Assembly (NCBI GenBank): GCA_949471785.1
Contig: CASWRE010000030.1
Location: 1 to 40,888, forward strand
Origin: an uncultured Lachnospiraceae bacterium
Lineage (GTDB): Bacteria > Bacillota > Clostridia > Lachnospirales > Lachnospiraceae
DNA: 40,888 nt
Reading direction: 5' to 3'
Shown here: positions 32,070-39,353 of the stretch, in pieces
Numbering within the stretch: position 1 is the stretch's first letter
Layout of the letters: the number at the start of each line of letters is the position of its first letter
Notes under the pieces: generated by a model
What the model saw: the letters and a program-made list of their open reading frames with translations, nothing else
The model's database searches: none
Told to the model about the DNA's origin: nothing
Made by a program: the position numbers and the translations under genes

Positions 32070-32116
32070 TTGACAGGACAGAGAGGAGTTGCTATAATTA
32101 TGTTCGTATTACGAAC
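32070..32116 (+). promoter_or_regulatory. Consensus promoter and operator of the malic enzyme-iclR operon
   Basis: TTGACA (32070-32075), 17 bp and TATAAT (32093-32098) form a perfect sigma-A promoter. GTTCGTA-T-TACGAAC (32102-32116), a perfect palindrome, overlaps the expected transcription start. It differs by one base from the site at 38455-38471. IclR autorepression is the simplest reading. Confidence 0.85.
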
Positions 32117-32145
32117 GAACTAACAGACAGAAGGAGAATACAGTT

Positions 32146-33321
32146 ATGGATTATGGAAAAGAAGCCCTTCGCCTTCACGGCGAATGGAAAGGTAAGATCG
32201 AAGTAATATCCCGGGTGCCTGTAAATGACAGCAATGACCTGTCTCTGGCCTATACTCCCGGCGTGGCAAGTCCCTGCCTGGAGATTCAGAAGGACGTGGA
32301 CAAGAGCTATGTGTATACCCGCAGACATAATCTCTGCCTGGTGGTTACGGACGGCACCGCCGTTCTGGGGCTGGGGGATATAGGCCCTGAGGCCGGTATG
32401 CCTGTCATGGAGGGGAAGTGTGTGCTCTTTAAAGCTTTCGGTGACGTGGATGCTTTTCCCCTGTGCGTGAAGTCTAAGGATGTGGATGAAATCGTTAATA
32501 CGATTGCGCTGATTTCCGGGAGCTTTGGCGGCGTTAATCTGGAGGATATTGCGGCGCCCCGTTGTTTCGAGATTGAGAGAAAGCTGAAAGAGCGCTGTGA
32601 CATCCCGATCTTTCACGATGACCAGCACGGCACGGCGGTGATCACTCTGGCCGGTCTGACCAATGCCCTGAAGCTTACCGGCAGGAAGAAAGAGGATGTG
32701 CGGATCGTCATGAACGGCGCCGGGGCGGCCAGCATATCCATTACCCGGCTGCTTCTTTCCGGCGGCTTTAAACACATCAGTCTGGTGGACCGCACGGGCC
32801 TGATTTATGAAGGGCGGGAAAAGGGTATGAATCCCTATAAGGAAGAGCTTGCCCGGCAGACGAATTTGGAGAAACGGAAAGGCGGTCTGGCGGAAGCTTG
32901 TGAAGGGGCGGATATCTTTGTGGGTGTGTCGGCTCCCGGCGTATTGACTAAGGACATGGTACGGACGATGGCCAAAGATCCGATTATCTTTGCCTGCGCC
33001 AACCCCACGCCGGAGATTTTCCCTGATGACGCGAAGGCCGGAGGGGCGGCTGTGGTGGCCACGGGCCGCAGCGATTTCCCCAATCAGGTGAATAACGTAC
33101 TGGCTTTTCCGGGTATTTTCCGCGGAGCCTTTGACGTGCGGGCCAGTGATATCAACGACGAGATGAAGCTGGCCGCCGCCCGCGCCATAGCGGACCTGAT
33201 TTCCGATGAAGAACTCTCGGCGGACTATATTCTTCCCAAGGCGTTTGATCCCCGTGTGGGCCGGGCGGTGGCAAAAGCCGTAGCTCAGGCTGCCAGGGAA
33301 TCCGGTGTGGCCAGGAAGTAA
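32146..33321 (+). CDS. NAD(P)-dependent malic enzyme
   Basis: The 391-residue protein has the short bacterial malic enzyme plan: catalytic Tyr in LSLAYTPGVASPC (about 33-45), metal site FHDDQHGTAVI (about 163-173) and the dinucleotide loop GAGAASISITRLL, then ANPTPEIFP and ATGRSDFPNQVNNVLAFPGIFRGA. It converts malate to pyruvate and CO2 with NAD(P)H. It starts after AAGGAG and is followed 12 bp later by iclR. Its place under the island regulator suggests that C4 acids from the pathway are turned to pyruvate here. Whether it uses L- or D-malate is not clear from sequence. Confidence 0.95.
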   Translation: MDYGKEALRLHGEWKGKIEVISRVPVNDSNDLSLAYTPGVASPCLEIQKDVDKSYVYTRRHNLCLVVTDGTAVLGLGDIGPEAGMPVMEGKCVLFKAFGDVDAFPLCVKSKDVDEIVNTIALISGSFGGVNLEDIAAPRCFEIERKLKERCDIPIFHDDQHGTAVITLAGLTNALKLTGRKKEDVRIVMNGAGAASISITRLLLSGGFKHISLVDRTGLIYEGREKGMNPYKEELARQTNLEKRKGGLAEACEGADIFVGVSAPGVLTKDMVRTMAKDPIIFACANPTPEIFPDDAKAGGAAVVATGRSDFPNQVNNVLAFPGIFRGAFDVRASDINDEMKLAAARAIADLISDEELSADYILPKAFDPRVGRAVAKAVAQAARESGVARK

Positions 33322-33333
33322 GGGGGTACGCCG

Positions 33334-34104
33334 ATGGAAAATTCAGGAAAAAACGGGAATGTGCAATCCGTTGAGCGGGCCCTATTTCTTCTGAAAATCA
33401 TAGCCAGGATGGAAAAGCCCGTTTCCGTGGCCGCTCTCTCAGAGATGTCCGGATTAAACCGCACCACGGTATGGCGGCTTTTGAATACGCTGGAGGATTC
33501 CGGCTTTGTGGAGCGGGACGATTTGTCCAGGGGCTATGCGCTGGGGTATAATGCCGCGAGCCTGTGCCTGAATCTGATGCAGCAGTACGCGCCGCTGATG
33601 CGCATCAGCCGCCCTTTTTTAAAGAAACTGTCCAGGGAGATCAACGAGGATATTCTGCTGGCGGTACCCCGCTTCAGCGGCACGCTGACGATCGATCAGA
33701 TCTATTCAACCCATGGCATCCATGTGAAGAGTTATCTGAATCAGATATCTCACGTCCATTCATCCTCCACGGGTAAGATGCTTTTAAGCTACCTGGATAA
33801 ACAGGAGCTGGATCTGCTTTTGAATCAGCCCCTGTCTAAAGTAACGCCCCGGACCATCGTAGATCCGGATGTGATCCGTGGCCAGCTCGCCCAGATCCGG
33901 GCCGACGGCTACAGCTATATCCTGGGAGAGAATAACGATGGGGAGAACGGCATCTGCACCCCCGTCCTGAAAAATGATTTTCCCGCCGCTTTCATTAATG
34001 TATGCGGCCCCGAATCCCGTCTGACACTGGATCGGATGCTGTCGCTGGTGCCTGCGATTAAAGAATGCAGCAGACAGATCGAACAGCAGCTGTCGCAGTA
34101 TTAG
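33334..34104 (+). CDS. IclR family transcriptional regulator
   Basis: The 256-residue protein has an N-terminal winged helix-turn-helix (VQSVERALFLLKIIARMEKPVSVAALSEMSGLNRTTVWRLLNTLEDSGFVERD, about 9-65) and a GAF-like effector domain (about 85-250: HSSSTGKMLLSYL, GYSYILGENNDGENGICTPVLKNDFPAAFINVCGPESRL). IclR proteins usually sense small organic acids and often repress. It is cotranscribed with the malic enzyme. Palindromes of GTTC/GAAC half-sites lie directly after the -10 boxes of its own operon, the mttB operon and the aldehyde dehydrogenase operon, so it is the likely shared regulator. The inducer may be a pathway acid such as malate or a betaine. Confidence 0.95.
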   Translation: MENSGKNGNVQSVERALFLLKIIARMEKPVSVAALSEMSGLNRTTVWRLLNTLEDSGFVERDDLSRGYALGYNAASLCLNLMQQYAPLMRISRPFLKKLSREINEDILLAVPRFSGTLTIDQIYSTHGIHVKSYLNQISHVHSSSTGKMLLSYLDKQELDLLLNQPLSKVTPRTIVDPDVIRGQLAQIRADGYSYILGENNDGENGICTPVLKNDFPAAFINVCGPESRLTLDRMLSLVPAIKECSRQIEQQLSQY

Positions 34105-34120
34105 ACAAAATAAGAACAGA

Positions 34121-34169
34121 CCGGAAACCGCTGTATAGTCTGAAAACAGCGGTTTCCGGTTTTCTTTTT
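34121..34169 (+). terminator. Terminator after iclR
   Basis: CCGGAAACCGCTGT (34121-34134) pairs perfectly with ACAGCGGTTTCCGG (34146-34159), followed by a T-rich run (34160-34169). It closes the malic enzyme-iclR unit and faces the convergent lyase gene. Confidence 0.9.
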
Positions 34170-34200
34170 CCCGATTGCACGGGCGAAGATCTCTTTTCTT

Positions 34201-35634
34201 TTACGCAAATCCCAAAAGTCTTTGATACTTCGCGATATTTTTCTGATTTTTCTTTGGGTCAACCAAAGTCAGCGGGTCCAGAAGCTCCCTGGCCTGGTCT
34301 TCCTTTAACAACCCTCTGGAGACTACCACTTCATAAATGGTCTTGTCTTTTTCCACAGCCTCCCTGGCCACGCTGCTTCCTGTCTCGTATCCCCAGACCG
34401 CTGCCACAATGGCGGAAATCGCCGTAGAATTTTCCGCGTATCCTTTGCATACGTCCACATTGGCCGTGATGCCCGCCACGCATTCCCGGGCAAAGACGTC
34501 AATACTCCGGCTTAAGAGGGTGCAGGATTCAAACAGGCACTTGGTCATAACGGCTTCCCATACGTTGAGATCCAGGTCGCAATTGTCCACCGCCATGGAG
34601 ATGGCCGTGTCGTTTCCGTTGATCTGAAAACAGACCTGGATGATCAGCTCCGGCAGGATAGGATTGATCTTGCCCGGCATGATGGAGGAGCCTGGCAGGA
34701 GCCTGGGCAGATTGATTTCGTGGAGGCCGGCCCGGGGACCGGAGGACATCAGCCGCAGGTCTGTGGCCATCTTGGACAGCACGCCGGCCAGGGTTTTTAA
34801 GGCGCAGGAAATTCGTGTGTAGATATCGCTGTTTTGGAAAGCGTCAAAATAATTTTTTGTAACCCGGATATTTTTATGCAGGATATTACACAGACAGTTT
34901 TCCGCCTGCAGAATATAACCCGGCTGGAGCCCTACGCCCGTGCCCACGGCCGTCGCCCCGATGGGAAGGATCAGACAGGCGTCGGCCAGTTCTCTGAGGA
35001 GTGTGACCTGCCGGTGAAGCGCGGAGGCGTAGCCGGAAAATTCCTGTCCCAGGGTGATGGGGACGGCGTCCTGCAGGCAGGTTCGCCCGATCTTTACCAC
35101 GTCCTTAAATTCTTCGGCTTTTCTGTCGGTGATCACGGCGGCGGTCTCGGTGGCGTGGGCCAGTTCATCCAGTAGGCTGTTCAGGGAGAGCAGCAGGGCG
35201 CAGGGGAGCACATCGTTGGTGGACTGGCTCATATTGACATGGGTGTTGGGGTGCACGGCGTCGTAGCCCTTATGGCCGGTCAGGATCTCGTTGGCCCGGT
35301 TGGCGATCACTTCGTTGATGTTCATGTGCACTGTGATACCCCCGCCGCCCGTAAACAGATCCGTGGGGAACTGGTCCGTGAAGCGGCCGTCCATGATTTC
35401 CCGGCATGCCTGGATGATGGCGCTGCACTGGGCTTCGCTTAAGCCTCCGGACAGGCAGTTGGACTGGGCCGCGGCCAGCTTGATTGCAGCCAGATTATAG
35501 ACCAGCACAAAAGCATCCTGTCCCAGCGAATGGCCGGACTTAGCAGAATAATTCAATCCCCGTTTGGTCTGTATGCCGTAGTAGGCGGAATCCTCAATCT
35601 CCATTTCCCCGAGAAAGTCGTGTTCGATTCGCAT
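34201..35634 (-). CDS. Aspartase/fumarase superfamily lyase
   Basis: The 477-residue protein starts MRIEHDFLGEMEIEDSAYYGIQTKRGLNYSAKSG, the aspartase-like N-terminus, continues with NMNINEVIANRAN-type and MSQSTNDVLPCA substrate motifs and has the signature loop GSSIMPGKINP (near 313-323). The AYYGIQT and NEVIANR patterns favour aspartate ammonia-lyase, while MPGK in the loop is seen more in fumarases (aspartases commonly have MPAK). It would make fumarate from aspartate or interconvert malate and fumarate. I chose ATG 35634 (AGGAGAC ten bases upstream); a longer frame begins at 35712. It is the last gene of the leftward aldehyde dehydrogenase unit, 67 bp after the alcohol dehydrogenase gene. 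Confidence 0.88.
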   Translation of the reverse strand: MRIEHDFLGEMEIEDSAYYGIQTKRGLNYSAKSGHSLGQDAFVLVYNLAAIKLAAAQSNCLSGGLSEAQCSAIIQACREIMDGRFTDQFPTDLFTGGGGITVHMNINEVIANRANEILTGHKGYDAVHPNTHVNMSQSTNDVLPCALLLSLNSLLDELAHATETAAVITDRKAEEFKDVVKIGRTCLQDAVPITLGQEFSGYASALHRQVTLLRELADACLILPIGATAVGTGVGLQPGYILQAENCLCNILHKNIRVTKNYFDAFQNSDIYTRISCALKTLAGVLSKMATDLRLMSSGPRAGLHEINLPRLLPGSSIMPGKINPILPELIIQVCFQINGNDTAISMAVDNCDLDLNVWEAVMTKCLFESCTLLSRSIDVFARECVAGITANVDVCKGYAENSTAISAIVAAVWGYETGSSVAREAVEKDKTIYEVVVSRGLLKEDQARELLDPLTLVDPKKNQKNIAKYQRLLGFA

Positions 35635-35701
35635 TGTATTCGAGTCTCCTTTTTTATACCGGATGTGCCCTGCCTCAAACCGTGGGGCAGGGCACAGATG
35701 A

Positions 35702-36820
35702 TCAGCTTTCAAAGGTAATCACATAACGACCCATATTTTTTGCCGTAGGATCTGAGAAAGCGTCAAAAGCTTTGTTGATTTCTTCCAGTTTTATTTTTTC
35801 AATGATCAGACTGTCCAGATCATATTTGCCGTCCAGATAGAGCCGGGCGATCTTCGGAAAATCGTTGAAGGGGTTTACGTCTCCGTAAAAGCTTCCTTTT
35901 AGCGTCTTGCCGACCCGGTGGAAGCTGCCCGCCGGGAGCGTCAGGACGGCGTCCTCCGGGTAGGCGCCGATTATCACCGCGACGCCGCCTTTTCTGACGG
36001 AAAGCCATGCGTCCGTTCCCACTTTGGGAATGCCGGTGCAGTCGATGGCATAGTCCGTGCCGACGCCGCCGGTGAGGGCTTTTACGGCCCCGGCTACGTC
36101 GGTGATATTTCCGGTGTTGAGTACATCCGTCGCGCCGTATTTTCTGGCGGCTTCCAGATTTTCTTCTTTTACGTCGCAGGCGATGATCCGGCCGGCTCCG
36201 GCGATGCGGGCGCCCTGAATGGCGTTGATCCCCACGCCGCCGATGCCGAAAATGGCGATGGAGGAGCCGGGACGCACGCCTGCGGCCCGCACGCTGGCGC
36301 CGAAGCCCGTTGCGACGCCGCAGCCGATCATACAGGCGGCGGTCAGATTCATTTCTTGGGGCATGGGCACGCAGCTCATGTCAGGTACCACCGTGTATTC
36401 CGCAAAGGTGGACAGCAGGGAGGAGTGATAGCAGGGGCCGCCGTCCAGCGTCATGCGGGAGGTATTGTCCATTAAGGTTCCCGCATACATGGGGCCGAAG
36501 GCCGATTCACACAGACTGACCTGGCCGTTTTTGCAGCTCTCACAGGTTCCGCAGTAAGGAACCCAGCTTAAAGCAACTTTGTCGCCCGGTTTGCAGGTGG
36601 TCACATAATCGCCCACTTCCACTACGGTACCGGCGCCTTCGTGGCCTAGTACCTGGGGAATGGGAGTGGTAGGATCATTCCGTACATTCAGGTCGCTGTG
36701 GCATACCGCTGTGGCGGCGATCTTTACCAGTACCTCGTGAGCTTTGGGTTTATCCAGACAGACCTCACGGATCTCCAGTGGCCTGCCCGCTTCCATCATT
36801 ACTGCCGCTTTCATTTTCAT
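35702..36820 (-). CDS. Zinc-dependent alcohol dehydrogenase
   Basis: The 372-residue protein is a class III-like medium-chain dehydrogenase. Catalytic zinc ligands are Cys40 (AVCHSD), His60-Glu61 (GHEGAG) and Cys at IGCGVATG; structural zinc is held by Cys90, 93, 96 and 104 (CGTCESCKNGQVSLC). IFGIGGVGINAIQGARIAGAG is the NAD fold. Similar enzymes oxidise formaldehyde adducts, butanol or other primary alcohols. ATG 36820 has GGGGGAA upstream; a start at 36826 is also possible. It lies 44 bp after the aldehyde dehydrogenase gene, so the two probably work in turn on an alcohol-aldehyde-acid series. Confidence 0.93.
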   Translation of the reverse strand: MKMKAAVMMEAGRPLEIREVCLDKPKAHEVLVKIAATAVCHSDLNVRNDPTTPIPQVLGHEGAGTVVEVGDYVTTCKPGDKVALSWVPYCGTCESCKNGQVSLCESAFGPMYAGTLMDNTSRMTLDGGPCYHSSLLSTFAEYTVVPDMSCVPMPQEMNLTAACMIGCGVATGFGASVRAAGVRPGSSIAIFGIGGVGINAIQGARIAGAGRIIACDVKEENLEAARKYGATDVLNTGNITDVAGAVKALTGGVGTDYAIDCTGIPKVGTDAWLSVRKGGVAVIIGAYPEDAVLTLPAGSFHRVGKTLKGSFYGDVNPFNDFPKIARLYLDGKYDLDSLIIEKIKLEEINKAFDAFSDPTAKNMGRYVITFES

Positions 36821-36864
36821 ATGCATTTCCCCCGTGTGTTAGTCTTTTTTATGGCATGGTTTTG

Positions 36865-38364
36865 TTATTCATGAGCGTACCAGATGGCTTTCGCCTTTGT
36901 GTACAGCTCCAGGGAACGGGAACCGCATTCCCGGCCCCAGCCGCTCTCTTTGTAACCGCCGAAGGGGCTGGCCGGATCATAGCAGCCGTACCGATTGATA
37001 AAGATCTGTCCTGCCTGGAGGGCGTTGGCTACCCGCTGGGTCCTCGCCACATCGTTGGTCCAGAAACCGGCGGCCAGGCCATAGTCCGTGTCGTTGGCGA
37101 TGGCGACTGCCTCATCTTCGGTTTCAAAAGGAATCACGGTGAGAACCGGCCCGAAGATTTCTTCCCTGGCAATTTTCATACGGTTATGGCAGTCTACGAA
37201 AATGGTGGGATTGATGAAATAGCCTTTGGCGTTATCCCCCTCCGTATTTCGGTCGCCGCCGCACAGTAGACGCCCGCCTTCGGCCTTTCCGGCTTCTATG
37301 TAGCCCATGATTGTCTCAAAGTGTTCTTTGGATACCTGGGCGCCCTGATTAGAGGCGGGATCGAAGGGGTCGCCTACTTTCCAGTTCCTGTATTTTTCCG
37401 CCAGGCCCCGGCAGACTCTGTCGTAGACGCTGTTTTGCACCAGAAGCCGGGTGGGTTCCGAGCATTTTTCGCCCTTGCCGGACATGATCGCCACAAAGGA
37501 GCGGTCTATGGCGTAATCCAGATTCGGCGCGTCCTCGAAAATAATGTTGGCGGACTTGCCGCCCAGTTCCAGACTCACGGATTTCAGATTGCTGTCCGCG
37601 GAATCGTGTACCAGCTGCCGTCCCACCGCCGTGCTTCCGGTAAAAGCGGCTTTGTCGATCAGCGGATGCCGGGTAATGGCGGAACCCATGGAACCGGTGG
37701 CCAGGATCAGGTTCATTACCCCTTTCGGCATGATATCCAGCTCATCGATCAGCTCGAAGGTGCGCACTAGAGACAGGGAGGTCATGCTGGACGGTTTAAT
37801 GATCAGGGTATTGGCACAGGCCAGCGCCGGCGCCAGCTTGAATCCGGCCATATCCATGGGGTAGTTCCAGGGGATGATCTGGCCGCATACGCCCACGGGT
37901 TCCCTCCTGGTATATGAGAAAAAGTCTCCTAAAACGGGATTCGTCTCGCCGTAGATTTTGTCGGTCCAGCCGGCATAGTAATCAAAGAAATCGGCCACAT
38001 TGGTGACGTCCTCACAGGATTCGGTAAACAATTTACCGTTGTCCAGGGTTTCTATGGTGGCGATCTCCTCTATGTGATCCATCAGCGTGGCGGCGATCTT
38101 CTGCATGATCTTCCGACGCTCTCTGTGATTAATATCCCGGGTCCAGGAGCCGTTGTCAAAGGCCGTCCTCGCCGCTTTGGCCGCCAGGTCGATATCTTCT
38201 TTGTCGGCGCAGCGGATATGTCCGATCACCTCGCCGTTTATGGGGCTGATCGATGGGAGGACAGGGCCGCGGCCCTCCACCCATTCGCCGTTGATGTAAA
38301 GGGATTTTGTGGTCTTCAGCCATTCTTTGGCCCACTTGATTCTGGGCCGTCTTACATCTGCCAT
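36865..38364 (-). CDS. NAD(P)-dependent aldehyde dehydrogenase
   Basis: The 499-residue enzyme has all catalytic residues: Asn167 (WNYP), Glu266 in SLELGGKS and Cys301 in GKGEKCSEPTR; the coenzyme loop is FTGSTAVGRQ. The usual GQxC context of the nucleophile is altered to GEKC, but the cysteine is kept. It resembles betaine-aldehyde and aminobutyraldehyde dehydrogenase types, suggesting an amino- or ammonium-bearing aldehyde, though this is uncertain by eye. I chose ATG 38364, after AAGGAG; the frame extends to 38427 without a ribosome site. It heads the leftward operon with the alcohol dehydrogenase and lyase, behind a consensus promoter and GTTC/GAAC operator. Confidence 0.95.
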   Translation of the reverse strand: MADVRRPRIKWAKEWLKTTKSLYINGEWVEGRGPVLPSISPINGEVIGHIRCADKEDIDLAAKAARTAFDNGSWTRDINHRERRKIMQKIAATLMDHIEEIATIETLDNGKLFTESCEDVTNVADFFDYYAGWTDKIYGETNPVLGDFFSYTRREPVGVCGQIIPWNYPMDMAGFKLAPALACANTLIIKPSSMTSLSLVRTFELIDELDIMPKGVMNLILATGSMGSAITRHPLIDKAAFTGSTAVGRQLVHDSADSNLKSVSLELGGKSANIIFEDAPNLDYAIDRSFVAIMSGKGEKCSEPTRLLVQNSVYDRVCRGLAEKYRNWKVGDPFDPASNQGAQVSKEHFETIMGYIEAGKAEGGRLLCGGDRNTEGDNAKGYFINPTIFVDCHNRMKIAREEIFGPVLTVIPFETEDEAVAIANDTDYGLAAGFWTNDVARTQRVANALQAGQIFINRYGCYDPASPFGGYKESGWGRECGSRSLELYTKAKAIWYAHE

Positions 38365-38454
38365 CTGTGTCTCCTTTCTGTATGCCGCTCTGTAATCGTT
38401 CGGACAAACTGCGGTGTTGTGTTTCATAATTTCCAGTTCGCTTTACGCGCAAAT

Positions 38455-38506
38455 AGTTCATAATACGAACTAAATGTATTATAACTGGTTTGCAGTTTTC
38501 TGTCAA
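38455..38506 (-). promoter_or_regulatory. Consensus promoter and IclR-type operator of the aldehyde dehydrogenase operon
   Basis: Read leftward, TTGACA (38501-38506), 17 bp and TATAAT (38478-38483) form a perfect promoter. The palindrome AGTTCGTATTATGAACT (38455-38471) follows six bases later and matches the malic enzyme operator at 14 of 15 core positions. The 5' leader to the start at 38364 is about 90 bases. Confidence 0.85.
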
Positions 38507-38529
38507 TAATGTAGTTGCTTTTTCGGCTA

Positions 38530-38700
38530 ATCTTTGGTAACAGTTATTACTATTCATGGGTCAGGAATGCGCTGAACTGCGACGCGAAGCTAGTCCTTTA
38601 GGGCGCATTCCGTAAGAACATGATTCAGGAGTGAGGGGCGATATTTAGAGTTTGCTGAAAGGTACATAAGAAAGTGATCCGGTTCTGTTCGGTCAGAAAG
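38530..38700. repeat. Debris of the intergenic palindromic-element family
   Basis: The stretch has GGAATGCGC (38564-38572) inverted at 38603-38611, the word AACATGATTCA (38617-38627) shared with the element at 4284-4519, and a TTACTATTCAtggg start resembling the TTACTGTTC end of the 18-kb element. No matching second end is seen, so it is probably a partial copy. The 14-mer at 38665-38678 (CATAAGAAAGTGAT) also occurs at 32047-32060. Confidence 0.4.
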
Positions 38701-38768
38701 TGACAGGAAAAAACAGACGGCAATTTTAATAAAAACAGGTTATTGTTTGTGTAAAAACGGACAAGGAT

Positions 38769-39284
38769 ATGCTAAGAAAAGCCGTGCGGGATGCAGAGGA
38801 AGACAGGGATGCCCTGGCCCGATTACTTAATTGTATCCCGGTGCATACCGGCGAGGTATATTTTGTACCTCGGAAAATGGTCCATGCCATCGGAGAAGGG
38901 TGCCTGATCCTGGAGGTTCAGGAGGCCACGGATTTTACGATTCAGACGGACGTCTGGTGCGGTGAACACCGGCTCAGCGAATATGAAAAATATCTTGGGG
39001 TGGCGCCTGAGGCGGCTCTTGACTGTTTCGACTATGCTTTGTATGGAGAGGAAGCTGTAAAAGCGGGGAAAAAGGAACCGATTCTCTATCAAAACCGGAA
39101 CGGTATCCGTTCGGAACATCTGATCACGGAGGCAGATACGTCTTGCTTTCTGGTCAATCGTCATTATCTGGCGGATAAGGCTGTGTTGGCTGCGGCCGGG
39201 CCGGCCGTGTATATGGTCTTGAATGGTTCCGCCGTTCTCCGAATGGGCGATTTTCAAAGAAAAATAAAAAAAGGCGACTATTAG
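38769..39284 (+). pseudogene. Fragment of class I mannose-6-phosphate isomerase
   Basis: The 171-residue frame matches the middle of a Lachnospiraceae-type ManA: VHTGEVYFVPRKMVHAIGEGCLILEVQEATDFTIQTDVWCG (about 25-65), then SEYEKYLGVAPEAALDCFDYALYGEEAV. The N-terminal half with the first zinc ligands is absent, and the product stops at KKGDY, where intact proteins continue with a FFLP segment. Both ends are therefore lost. The right end abuts the recombinase-bearing element, which probably inserted here. The intact enzyme converts mannose-6-phosphate and fructose-6-phosphate. No strong ribosome site precedes ATG 38769. Confidence 0.75.
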
Positions 39285-39321
39285 GGCAGCACTCATAAGA
39301 CAGTATTAGAAATGTTTCCGG

Positions 39322-39353
39322 GAAACGGCGTAGCTTGCAGGCTATGCCGTTTC
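39322..39353. terminator. Hairpin at the recombinase stop
   Basis: GAAACGGCGTAGC (39322-39334) pairs over 13 positions with GCTATGCCGTTTC (39341-39353), one being a G-T pair. The stem contains the recombinase stop (39342-39344). It may terminate transcription or be part of the mobile-element end. Confidence 0.5.
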
